Assembly (NCBI RefSeq): GCF_008831285.2
Contig: NC_045140.1
Coordinates: forward strand, 907,528-971,527
DNA: 64,000 bases
Reading direction: 5' to 3'
Source: Nymphaea colorata
Taxonomy: Eukaryota > Streptophyta > Magnoliopsida > Nymphaeales > Nymphaeaceae
Shown piece by piece: positions 26,211 to 37,309 of this stretch. Below the pieces are notes generated by a model. That model made no database searches. It was not told the origin of the DNA and worked only from the letters and a program-made list of their open reading frames with translations. Positions within the stretch are counted from its first letter, which is position 1; each line of letters starts with the position of its first letter. The translations under genes and the position numbers were made by a program.

Positions 26211-27914
26211 TTCCTACATCGTCCAATTGAGGCATGTTTATATGAGATGCCAATGATGCAATGGGCTAGGAGCGCATGACGATACACAACCAAATGGTAG
26301 CAAATTAAAGGCTATTTAGAATGCTTGACAAGGCACAAGTGGCCCCAGAATGCAAAGGCCCAACATAATTTTTGGTGCTTGTTTAGGCTTTTAGGGGTTA
26401 TTTGGTAGTTGAAACAATATGCAAGTATTTCATAAATCTACTCAAAAAAATAAAGGAAATTCATTGGACACTAAAACTAGTTTTTCATGAATCTATCTTA
26501 CCTTTGAACTGTATTCATAGAACACTCATATATTGTTCCATTTTCCAATGGTCCCTTAGGGGTTGTTGTGCATATACAACAGTTTGTTATTGTTTTACGA
26601 ATCTGTCAAAAAAAATTACAAAAAAAATTATGACAGATCAAACAACTCCTTAAAAAAGGATGACCTTGGGTAAAGAGAAACCCGGGAGTGGATAGATGTT
26701 GGTGGGTGTTTAAGGTCGAACAAAAACCATGGCATGCACGACGCCGTCACAACCCACCACGTCGCCCTTTATGACGAAAAAATGGGAATATAATGTTTCA
26801 TTTTCTTATTTTGGGGGCTTTTCTTTATGCCCTTCACAAAAAATGACTTGGCCATTTTTATAAATTTGAGTGCCCGATGTGTCGCAGGGCAGTGGCTTGG
26901 GCAGCCAATGGGCTTGATGTGGCCTCCTACCGGAAGTTGTAACAGATCTTTAGTTCATTTTAACCAGAACCACAATTGAATAGTAAGGGCAATGAATGTT
27001 CCTCCGTTCACCATCCTAGATGAGGTGACATGATAAGTTCATCTTAGTGGACATTCAGCCATGTATACCATTCCATAATAGACACACTTATGTTCATGAT
27101 CGACAGATAAAACTTCAGTGGCATGAACTCGAGCTCGAATTTTTTTGGACACAAAATACTTGATTCACAGTTGGGTCTGGACGCAGCTGCTGCAACCAAC
27201 CATAACTGTTCGAGCGAGAGATGGTTAATCATAGAAGTTGATGATTCGATTCTGTAGTCTTCCCCTGTACTAGTGAAACTTGAAGCAGTCTGGAACAGAT
27301 ACTTAGTTTAACTGCATCAACACAGTGATGAAGTCGAAGTTATCTCTTGACCAGAAATCCATGTCTTTGAAGAATGATTAAGCATTATCCAACGCTCCAA
27401 CTGGATGTGGGTCATACTAGGACAGACATGCAAGTCGGCCCCTCTGGTTACTGAGCCATGTACCTTTGAACAAATCTGTGGTACTTCTTGTCCTCGTATA
27501 GAATGACAAAGAAGGTATAGCAGCTCGTTCTTAGTGTTTTTTCCATCTATTCAATTTTGTCCTTATAGGGTAAGGGCCTTTCGATTTCTTAGTGTAATCT
27601 TCTCATTGAGGGGCATTTTGGTCATTTGACATTCAAACAGTGGGACCTGAAAATTTAATCTGCTTCCAACAAGATGTGGGAGGGGCTATGTAGCGAAAAT
27701 GAGAGTGATGCAGCCTTTCTACCACGAAATCCAGTTCAAGAAATTCAGTGGCCCTGGTTGCTTCTCATTCACATGGGCTGTCCTATCTACCTGCATTATA
27801 TGGGAAAGAGCAGGAGACCTATACGCTTGCCCACATGCTATGTTCCTCACGTCACAGTCTTCTTGCTCCCACTTTGCTTTGCTTGTGTATAGAACGGCAT
27901 GCACCTTCTTACTC
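26211..27914. other. Intergenic spacer and SAUR 3 upstream region
   Basis: The right part, from about 27440, resembles the upstream regions of the other SAUR copies in its order of motifs, with an ACATGGGCTGTCC-type stretch near 27772. No other gene is seen. Confidence 0.45.
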
Positions 27915-27922
27915 TATATATA
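27915..27922 (+). promoter_or_regulatory. TATA box of SAUR gene 3
   Basis: TATATATA lies 101 bp before the ATG at 28016, within CTCTATATATAG. Confidence 0.7.
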
Positions 27923-28015
27923 GTTAGCCCAACAACCAGAAGATTATCATCCACAGCACACAGACACAATCTTCTAGTTCTATAACATATATTTGGCGTT
28001 TGAGAAATTGCAAGA

Positions 28016-28459
28016 ATGATCAGCGCAACGAGACTAGTGGAGATGGCCAGGAAATGGAAGAAGATGGCCGCCATGGGAAGACGAAGAATCTCGCTAGGCA
28101 AAGTGGTGGAGAGGAGCAACAGCAGAAGAAAAGCAGTAGCAGTTGCGGACAAGGGGCATTTTGTGGCTTATGCAGCAGACGGCAAGAGGTTCATGCTTCC
28201 TCTGGCTTACCTCCAACTGCCCATCTTCCAACAGCTGTTGATAATGGCAGAGGAAGAGTTCGGATTGGACATAGAAGGAGCAATCACGTTTCCTTGTGAT
28301 TCTGCATTCGTAGAGCATGTGATGGCACTGCTGAAGAAGGACAAGTTGGGAGCGGTAGAAAATGTATTGTTAGTCACGTTAGCTAGCAGGGGGTGCTTGC
28401 CATCTTCTTCATTGCCTCCAAGCCATCCCTCCCGTCACGCGCCCCACAATGTGATTTAA
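28016..28459 (+). CDS. SAUR family auxin-responsive protein (SAUR61-68-like clade), intact
   Basis: This is an intronless 147-residue ORF starting MISATRLVEMARKWKKMA, a close paralogue of the gene at 23524. The basic segment GRRRISLGK comes before the SAUR domain: DKGHFVAYAADGKRFMLPL, LPIFQQLLIMAEEEFGLD and AITFPCDSAFVEHVM. The tail is rich in Ser, Pro and His (SSSLPPSHPSRHAPH). It is probably auxin-induced and growth-promoting, as for the clade. The two paralogues differ mostly in the residue 30-45 linker and the tail. Confidence 0.93.
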   Translation: MISATRLVEMARKWKKMAAMGRRRISLGKVVERSNSRRKAVAVADKGHFVAYAADGKRFMLPLAYLQLPIFQQLLIMAEEEFGLDIEGAITFPCDSAFVEHVMALLKKDKLGAVENVLLVTLASRGCLPSSSLPPSHPSRHAPHNVI

Positions 28460-28823
28460 AAAGAAAAAGAGTTAGTAGATGATGTATACATGTCAGTAGC
28501 AGAACATTTTTGTACAGAAAGATATATATTCTTTCAAATATATGGAAGAAACTTTCAATTGCTTTCATGTTTTGAGTTTAACGCTTGGACCAGACCTCTC
28601 TCTCTCTCTCTCGCTTTGGATGTTAAGTTCTAATCTGAAGTTGGTAGACACCATAAAATTTCCTCCATTTCAGTGTGAGGAATGATTTCCTGCGGAAATC
28701 AAACTGTTTTAAATAAAGAAAAACATGCCAAATAAAAGAAAACTAATTTGAACTTCATGTGGCGCATCCATGTGAAGAAAGTTTCCTACAACATCTCCTT
28801 GTATTAGTCGATATAGGAGATAT
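28460..28823. other. SAUR 3 3' flank with (CT)n
   Basis: Downstream sequence holds a short CTCTCTCTCTCTCTC run near 28597-28611. Nothing else is recognised. Confidence 0.5.
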
Positions 28824-28892
28824 GATGCCCATGAGAATGCAACCAGGACGGCCCATCTGACAGGCATGCTCTACCGCTATGCACCAACCATC
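28824..28892 (-). repeat. tRNA-Asp-like fragment, possibly a SINE head
   Basis: The minus strand reads an A-box-like TAGCGGTAGAGCATG, then GCCTGTCAGATGGG, which resembles the Asp anticodon arm CCTGTCA. A decayed B box GGTTGCATTCTC follows. The acceptor-stem ends do not pair, so this is not a functional tRNA. A tRNA pseudogene or the head of a tRNA-derived SINE fits. Confidence 0.45.
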
Positions 28893-29840
28893 TGGGTCAC
28901 ATAGAGATCAATTAACTTGGGAAGCAGATTATCAATACCTTTTCCTTTCCTAACAGTTCATTGAGTTGTTGAGGCAGTGGTTCATGTGATCATGCTACCA
29001 TGCCCGCGATTAGCACTAGATGTGTGACTACTGAGATAATCTCAGCATGCATGCATGAATCAGGAGCAAGTGGTCCACCTGTTAGTCCTTGCATATTCTA
29101 CCAGTTCAGAACTTTTGGAATGATATGAATGGTTTCTTTTGCTAATGGATTACAAGACAAAAAGTCTTATTGTTCATGATTCACTGGTTCAGGACTGGTT
29201 CCTCCAAGGGTTTCGATGTGCTCTTGAGACACATTTTCTTTTTCCAATTTGATTCTTCCTTCCAATTTTTCGAGGTTGAAGCAGACCAGATACAGGAATT
29301 TAATGTCCCCTTCGAACTTGGCTTGTTGAGCACCATATATATATAGTATATATCCTTAAACATATTCCTTTGAATTCACAGATAGATTCTACCAGCAGGC
29401 AGCAACTTATGATATCCCTCTGTATGCTATAAACGTATTCGATGCTAAGATCATACCAGAAACCAGTGCAGATTAAGCATTTTCAGATTTACCTTCATCG
29501 ATTCATCTGCATTTAACTTTCATATGCATATGTAACATGACAATGGGCAATTAATATGTTCCGGAGATGAACACTACTATACTGAAGGCATTTTGAAATC
29601 CACTGGAACCCTACTAAGGGCTGAATAGTATATTAAAGAAATGATAGCAGAATGAATCTTAAAAAATTTCACCAGTAGAACCTTGCAAAAACTTCCAGGA
29701 CATCATCATTTGACAAATCTAAAAGCGAAAAATAACTAATTAACACAATCCATTGCCCACAACTAAAGTTTCAGTACAATGGTGATATAACATTGGTCAC
29801 CAGGGCAATACCCACATGGCTACCAGTTACAGTATGTGAA

Positions 29841-29930
29841 CCATTGGCAAAGGTCATAGAGCTACATCTTCTGAACGCAAAACAACCATTGGCAAAGGTC
29901 ATAGAGCTACATCTTCTGAACGCAAAACAA
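29841..29930. repeat. Perfect 45-bp tandem duplication
   Basis: Two identical 45-bp units, each starting CCATTGGCAAAGGTCATAGA, abut at 29885/29886. The lack of any difference suggests a recent event. Confidence 0.95.
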
Positions 29931-30160
29931 CCTGGAGATGTTGATCAATGAAACTATTGCTTTCTCAGGTCCAGTTTGTAATTCATCTACTCTAGGATTG
30001 TACAAGAATTTTTCTGCCTTTCAAAGATAAATCCAGTTGTAATTTAAATGCATCTTGTACATGCCAGGAGGGACAGGGTTAGTCCCTTTTTTACAACTTG
30101 CAGATTGATATCAGCAAACTTGCAAATTCCTTAATCTCCTCAAAATTTTCCCGTTTGCAG

Positions 30161-30166
<6 letters not shown>

Positions 30167-30194
<28 letters not shown>
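30167..30194. repeat. (AC)n microsatellite
   Basis: AC dinucleotide run directly left of the truncated hAT-like copy 6. Confidence 0.85.
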
Positions 30195-30199
<5 letters not shown>

Positions 30200-30202
<3 letters not shown>

Positions 30203-30327
30203 TGTAAGCACACACATGCACATATGCCCTGCCGTACTCCTGTACCCATTTTCTTTTAAATTGCTGTGCTTGCACCTGCACCACCATACCTGCACTTGCA
30301 TTTAGTACTAGCACCCATGTCGCTTAG
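30200..30327 (-). mobile_element. hAT-like element, copy 6 (5'-truncated, GGTGC subtype)
   Basis: It ends GCACCCATGTCGCTTAG. The order of motifs CCCTGCCGTACTCCTGTACCC, TTTTAAATTGCTGTGC, then CACCTGCACC parallels copy 1 at 140-250 block for block. Only one terminus is recognised; the other side runs into an (AC)n tract. Confidence 0.55.
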
Positions 30328-33110
30328 CATTCACTAGATGAAACTAGCACTTTCATCAATGGAATGTTACCACCAGAGGAAAGTAAACATCACCAAGTGT
30401 GAATCCAATCAATTGCCATAGCACGTAGGAGGGAAACATTCAATATCATTAAGAAGGCCGGTGATGAAAAATTCTACATTGTTTTTGGATCTTACAGATG
30501 CTAAAGCGACATATTCTTTACAAAAAGAAGAAAGTAAGATCGCCTCCGTAACCTATAAAATAGTTATTTACACCAGCAATTAGAAGACATCCAATATGAA
30601 AATGCAAACAACTTTATGCACATACGATCTAGCCATACTAAAATTTACCTAAAGTTATCTGCCACCGTGATCTGCTGTACCAAAGGAGCTTGAAGATGCG
30701 AACAATCAGCTGTTGGTTTCATGTAAGTGAAAATGCCTATTGATAGTGCCATGAAACCCTTGCGTAGATTGGATTTAGTGACGAAGATTACTGGTAAAGA
30801 GAACAAAATTCAGGTTCTTCCATGTTTGAAAGCATATTAGGGACTGAAGAAAATAATGGGGTCGTGCATTTGGATCGAATATGTTGTATCTTAAACATGT
30901 AACATCCAAATACCTGCTTTTCACATGCTGTGGTTTCGTTGGAAAATTTTCAACGTCTTGGTAGATCTTATGAATTCGGGATATAGTTTTATTTTTTTGA
31001 CTCTGAATTGTTCTCATGATAATGTAGCTCCATAAACCATCTAACTGGAATTTATTGGCAAAGATAACTTCCAGAGGTTCACGCTGGATGTTGTTCCACA
31101 TTTGAGTCCCTTGTAAGGGTGCAACAGAAGCGATAGGAACCGTACAGATGGGGATTCCATGGAACAGATACTTATATACGATTGAACCGCACCAGGATAC
31201 CATATGTACTGGCCGATCTCTCCAATCGAAAGATCCTGGAGTTCAGTTTAGCGGAGTTTTGATTTCCAACGAAATGAAAAAGCAAAACCTAGTACAGAAA
31301 TCATGCCACCGAAAACCAACCAAAAGAAAAACCTAGAGGAAGAATCTTTTTCATATTTCGATGGATGCTCAGACGAAGAATGCAAGCCTAGAGAAATTTA
31401 GCCCATGTACCAAATCAAAATTGGATGACAGGAAACTCGTCACCTAATTGATCAACAGAAGTCCAATTTTTTAAGGAAGAAGAAACAAGATGATTTAAAA
31501 AATAAAGATCAGCAGATATTTGCCACAATCTCTGCCGCCATCTGAATATTGTCATTTGTCAAGCAATGGCAACCAACTTCAGGGATGATCGAAAATGATG
31601 ATGACAACGAACAACAGAGGAAGGCGTTAACACAAAAACAACATGAATTGACAGAGGGACCATCTGACAGAGTTCTTCTTGAGGTCAACGACGTTTCCGG
31701 AATGGAATCGGTGGTAGACACGTTGTTGCTGGTGGTGGTGATGCGATGATGCTCAAGGCGTCGTCGGAATGGATTCAGATGTGCGGTCGGTGGCGATGTT
31801 CGCTGCTGTTGACAGACGATGACGGCGGAGTGCTTGGGCAAGAGAACTTAGCGGGAAATCGTTGTGGGGAGGCTCTATAGCCCACGGTTTAATCCGTGGA
31901 AAACTTGTCAAATACCGTGGCAAAAAAACATTGGGTTGAAAACATTTTGGCCTCTTTTTTTTTTTTCGTTTTCCATACTATTTAACTCCAATATGGCGTT
32001 TTTTTGGGGAAAAAAAGCGATATATGTGGCTACAGATCATAGCCTGGTCCAGAACTACGTCCTAGTGGGATAAGTCTGAATCCTTATTTCGTTTTATATC
32101 CACAACTGCGATTCATATCTATGTCTAGAATTGAGGTCATTTGGATCTTCTATCAGTTACAGGTCAACCTATTTGGATCTTTCATTGACTTTGGTGTCAT
32201 GGGCAACATTCACAGCCCGATCCATAGCAATTGCGATTCCCACCCCTTTTTAGATTGCTTTACCCATATTAAACCAACTTTTGCTGTAACCGAAGCAATA
32301 TTTCATCAAAGAAGAATTAGGTAATTTCACAAATTTGTAAGACTTAAAAAGTACAGGATATATGATAGGCCTTAAAATCTTCAGTTTACAATTTGGTAGG
32401 CCTCAAAATTAATAGATTTCCAAAGATCTGGACTCAGACATACGAAAATGTTATTTAAGAAACAGCTAGACGACATTATAACATTCCAGAAAGCTATCAC
32501 ATACCATCAAAGTCACATGCCTATCTAATCAGATGTTCCTTATTTCTTCACTGTGCGTTTTGTAAATGAGTCTGTCTTTAGGCTGACTTCTCACTGAGTT
32601 CCTTCTTTACATAAAGAAACTTTGATCCCCTCCCCTTCAATGCAGTTTGGTAATTTTGAAGTGACATTAATTATGACTTCTGTTGCAAGCTGTAACAGGG
32701 CTTGGTCTAGAGGGCCCTCATGTTCTCTTAGAGAGATCATGTGCACAGTAGGCCATTATGATGTATAGTGTACGTAGCACAGTGATAAGAAAGACATTGA
32801 GACCTCACAGCATATTCTCAATTATTTAGATCAACTATAGCTTAGCAGTATCATTTTGTGCGTTAGCTCCCACCTCAACTGTAATTGAGGGTACTATCTT
32901 GTAGTTATGATCGCTACCATCTTAACATGTGGCTCTGTCCCCCAAATGGGAGAACATCACATCCTTCTCAAACCGCTTCTGCAATTACCGAAGTTCAAGA
33001 CCAACAAATTGATATCAATACTTTCTCCTCAAACTATAGTATATGTACTCTATCCTTGACCTTTTATGTAGCATCGTCATCAGATACATCTTGAATATCA
33101 TCTTGCAAGG
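30328..33110. other. Intergenic spacer
   Basis: No gene recognised. A less AT-rich patch at about 31500-31870 has a 110-codon minus-strand ORF without recognisable domains. A poly-T tract lies near 31955. Confidence 0.5.
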
Positions 33111-33410
33111 GCGATCAGCGCAAAGAGATTAGCATAAATGGCTGCAAGAGAAGAATGATCTTACTTGGTGCTGCGTACAAGATGTATAACACCAAGTAAA
33201 AAGCTACAACAGTTGCAGGAAAGGGCCATTTGTGGCTTATGCAACAGAAAGGAAAGGATGCATAGAGTCTTTGATGTAGCTCCAGAAACCCATTTACCAG
33301 GAGCCACTAATTATAAGGATGGTCAGAAGAAAAATGCGGTTTGAACATCAAGAGAACAAGTACATTTTCTTCCAATTCTGGAACCCTAGACCACATTATG
33401 GTTCTTAAGC
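33111..33410 (+). pseudogene. SAUR-like pseudogene 4 (start lost, stop and frameshifts)
   Basis: GCGATCAGCGCAAAGAGATT stands where the intact copies have ATGATCAGC...; the ATG has become GCG. An in-frame TAA follows at 33135. Later pieces still align with the intact SAUR domain: GGAAAGGGCCATTTGTGGCT at about 33209, and TTTCTTCCAATTCTGGAACC near 33367 for the ITFPCDSA block. Several frame changes separate them. Confidence 0.75.
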
Positions 33411-33813
33411 ACACTAACTCGAATAAGGAATGCATTCATCACAGTTTTTAAGAAGTAGATGTTTTCATTCTTTGAGCTGCGCCAGGGCCACACCTCCGAA
33501 GATGTGCCTTTTCAAGAATTATGAGTATCTTACCCATGAAATACGCATGTACAGATTAAATTTTGACAGAAATTCCTTTTATTTGGTAAAACAACACCGA
33601 TATCATTGTAATATCTTATCCATTCTAAATGAGAGTGATTTGAGGAGAGAAAATAGAAGATTTTCTTCCTTCTTCAGGTAGTTAATTCAAATTTTAGTCT
33701 CCAATATTGGTAGATAATACTCTTGAAAAATCTTGCTTTTCTCATGTTAAACATGAAAGATCCAGTAGAGGAAATGTTTTGCTACCTGAAAACCAAAATA
33801 AAAAGAAACAATG

Positions 33814-34062
33814 TGTTGGGAACGAGGCCCTCCCTCTCTCTATCACTTACGACACCAAGAGAAGAAAATGAAGGAGGGAATGAAGAAGAACACACAGATT
33901 TTACGTGGTTCCAAGACAATGTTCCCCTACATCCATGACTGCACAGAGTTTTTTTCACTGTCACAGAAGAATCAAGAGAATACAAGAAACCACACCCTTC
34001 TTAAATATGGGGATTAGGGGGAACCCACAAAAAGCAAGATTACATAAGCTCATATTCCAACA
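33814..34062 (+). mobile_element. Solo LTR A (249 bp)
   Basis: It begins TGTTGGGAACGAGGC and ends ATATTCCAACA, so the ends are TGTTGG...CCAACA. A perfect 5-bp target duplication CAATG lies at 33809-33813 and 34063-34067. The interior contains ACACACAGATTTTACGTGGTTC. No internal retroelement region or second LTR in direct orientation is nearby, so it is a solo LTR, or possibly a very short non-autonomous element. Confidence 0.85.
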
Positions 34063-35567
34063 CAATGTTACAGTTAGCAGTTCTCAGTTCTTATTCTTTA
34101 ATTTTTTCTTCAAGAAATATGCCTCACAAGCATTGGTAAATTATACCAGACTCTATTGTCTCACAATGAAAACTTATAAGTTTCATTTAATCATTTCAAA
34201 ATTAAGATTGTGGACTATGCAAATATAGATAGAAACAATTTGCTGGGCACACTGCACATCCACACATCGATCATGATCATGAGTACTACTTGCACATGCA
34301 CTGTGACGCAGATCATGATGCCGACCACCTCACAATCCATTTAGGGTCCATTTCGTGATTAGAAAACTATATCTCTTTTGTTCATTAAATATGGCATACC
34401 AAGTTCAGGTACAAACTCTTAACTGTCAGTAATGAATTTGAATATTCAAAGAGGATGGCATACAAGGGACTGCCTTGACGGAGTCGGAGACTAAAGGCAA
34501 GAACCAAAAGAGAGCCGAAGAAAATTCTGGTATGTAGTTCAAGAAGGCAATTGTACATGCCAATGATTTTTTTTCTTCATTTAAAATTACTTTTGTCAGT
34601 TAACAAACTAACAAGCCATGTCCAGCTTCTTCCTGGATTGGGGTTTTCAGCATTCAACTATAACATGAAATCATCCAAACCGTCCATGATAATGCAAGTG
34701 GCTTTGTCCATATCCCAGCTAGTTATTTTCATTTCGTTATGTGTCGATTTAGTGGCTTATTGATTTTGATATTAGTCACACACATTAGTACTAGCTAGTA
34801 GGGATACAAGTGGGCTGGATTTCTATAGTATGGCATTTATTTTAGCTGTACTTGGATCTGTGTCCAACCCAAGTTCCCAAAACCTTCAGACATAGGCCTG
34901 AAGTCCGAACTGTTTGCAAAAATATTGAGCCCCACCTGCAAAAGGAATCCAACAATCAATTCAAGAGTCCGTCCATTAGCTCACACTTGATTGATGAGTA
35001 ATTTCTGGTAAATATATCTAGCTATTTCTAGGCCAACACTTTTCGTGAACCCGTGAGGAAGAGTGAATATTCTGATGCAGTGGAACAAGAGAAACATGCT
35101 GGAGAAAGGGTTCTGACTGCGGTGTAGATTCCCTTGATGCAAGAAAGGTTTTAAAGCGAACTAAAAATTGCTTAAATTTCATTAATCTCCTCTACTGTCT
35201 TCTATTACCATGTAATATATTTTCTCTTTTAGTTCCTTTCGTTGTTTCTTTATATTTATATAGTAGGTGGCATGCATTGGTGTACAAGTACAAAATACTC
35301 ATGACATATCTGGGATTCTGACAATAATCTCTTTCATTAATTAAGTTCATCATTGCCACGTGCTTTTCCACACATTCTGGGTTTTGACCCTTACTGCAGT
35401 ATGTTGGTTTGTGGTGTCTATAGGATGTTTTGATGTCAAGGAGATCATTGGTTTGTCAATCAAGAAAAGCGTTTACTACTTCGTTGTGATATGACTACTA
35501 ATTTACACATGACCAACGATCCCATGTGATCATGTTGCCTCTGTCGTCACACAGTTCCAAAAACCAC
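34063..35567. other. Spacer between the two solo LTRs
   Basis: No ORF with retroelement or other recognisable similarity. Because each LTR has its own target duplication, this is ordinary genomic DNA and not the inside of one element. Confidence 0.6.
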
Positions 35568-35572
35568 ATTAC

Positions 35573-35860
35573 TGTTGGAGTGTGGAGCCTGATCTGATAG
35601 GCTTCCTTAATTTTAATAAAGGCATTTATGTAATCTTACATTTGCGGGATTGCCCTAATCACCATCTTTATGAGGGGAGGCGGTTTCCTTTGTACTTTTG
35701 ATTCTTCTGTGGTAGTGAAAAAACCTCTGTGTAGCGAAGATAAATGTAGGAGAACTCTGTCTCCTAACCACATAATGTTTGTGTATTCTTTTTCTCTCTT
35801 ATTTGGTTTTCTTCTTTTGGTGTGTTAAAGGGAGAGTGGGAGAGAGCCTCGTTCCTAACA
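35573..35860 (-). mobile_element. Solo LTR B (288 bp), same family as LTR A, inverted
   Basis: On the minus strand it begins TGTTAGGAACGAGGCTC and ends CACACTCCAACA. A perfect 5-bp duplication ATTAC flanks it at 35568-35572 and 35861-35865. It aligns along its length with LTR A on the opposite strand, for example at CACAGAAGAATCAA and AAGATTACATAA. It is an independent insertion of the same family. Confidence 0.85.
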
Positions 35861-36707
35861 ATTACCGTCCTCTATTTACACAAGCACATCTCTCTCTCTC
35901 TCCCCCCTCTCTTTCTCTCCCTCTCTAGTTTCTCTCTTTACTACCTGAAAAGAACAATGTAGTTTCACAAGTTGAGGCCCAATCCATTCAGACTTAGCTT
36001 TTGGATGTTGATCAAGTTCATGGGCGCAATTCTTTCCCTTACTTTATTCACACCAAGTTTGGGAAGAGACGAGCTGATCAACTACTGGTAGCATATCTAG
36101 TGGTTTCCCTTACTTTTCCCTTCATTTCCAGACTTGTTTAGTCACTAGGTCATATCATACTAAGCCCTGGTCCAACTGCATGCGTATCTTTCAGTTTAAT
36201 TTGTTCGCTTGTGTCTTGTGAAAGCTGAACACGCTATCAAGGCATCAACATGCTAATTGGTAGTAAATTGAAGAGATTCTAATGCAAGTGCTTGCACCCT
36301 TCATCATTTAAATTTTTAGATGCTATTGTGAGTCTCGGCTTCTTGGTTGAATTCTTAATTTCGTATTAGCTCTGTCCTAGTTGGTCTCCATGACTGAACC
36401 TCTTGCTCTTGGCTCAACCAGTAATTTTACCACAATAAAAATTTGGGCTTCTATTTTGTTACTTGTGGTTGGCATTGGCCACATAGGGTTAAGAGATATC
36501 ATTGGATACCAATTCAAAGGTCCATTCATTTGATGCATTTACAGTAAGATTACGCCTACGTTGCCATGGCTGAAAGCAAACCCGTATGTTGGCCATGTGG
36601 CGTTGTCCCCTACGTGCTTACCAGGTCCCACTTGAATTTGAAGAAAATGAAGAACCCAAATCCAATTCTCTGTTTACATTAACAGGAAACGAAACCTATC
36701 TTCGATT

Positions 36708-36717
36708 TATATATATA
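36708..36717 (+). promoter_or_regulatory. TATA box of SAUR locus 5
   Basis: TATATATATA lies 183 bp before the ATG at 36891, further than in the intact SAUR copies. Confidence 0.55.
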
Positions 36718-36890
36718 CCAATGTTCAGCTACCAGAGCTTGATTGCCTTCAGTACTTGAGTTTCGGTTTACCATTTGAACAACATTAATGATCTTCTTAA
36801 TTGGTCAGCATCTTGCAAGGGCAGTGAAGCATTGAGGGAAGGAAAATTGTATAAGGTCTAAGCTGTATCCTAGAAGCATCATATTTGAGA

Positions 36891-37309
36891 ATGATCTGCA
36901 CAAGGAGTCTGATAGAAATAGCTAGGAAGTGGCAGAAAAAGGCGACTAGTGGGAGGAAGAAAATCTCACTTGGTAGTGTCTACAAGAGCAGCAGCAAAAG
37001 AAAAGCCTCTAAAGTCGAAGATAAAGGCCGTTTTGTAGCTTATGTTACAAATGGCAAAAGGTACATGATTCCCTTCACTTACTTGAAGAATAAGTTCTTC
37101 AAAATTCGTTGAGTTTACCAAAAGAAAAGTTCAGATCAAGCCTTGAAGACGCAAACTCACTTGTCATACATCTGTTTGTGCACCGAGACTTGCCTAATGC
37201 AGCTGAAGAATACATGATGGTCTTCTTCAACGACATTTTGCTGCCTATCATGTGGTGTTTCCTGAAACTCACCCGCCTTCAATATGTTCATACTTCAATA
37301 TGGTTGTAA
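36891..37309 (+). pseudogene. SAUR-like pseudogene 5 (truncated, frameshifted)
   Basis: The ATG at 36891 opens MICTRSLIEIARKWQKKA. A basic SGRKKISLGS segment and DKGRFVAYVTNGKRYMIPFTYL follow, all SAUR. The frame then reads KNKFFKIR and stops at 37110, before the second half of the domain. Faint C-terminal similarity resumes in the frame of 37109-37309, where LPNAAEEYMMVFF matches the LVEVQNILMVSF of the gene at 23524. It may still be transcribed as a short protein of 73 residues. Confidence 0.75.

Noticed and set aside
33814-35860. Single 2-kb element with 250-bp terminal inverted repeats
   Set aside because: Each end unit has its own different 5-bp target duplication, so they are two separate LTR insertions.
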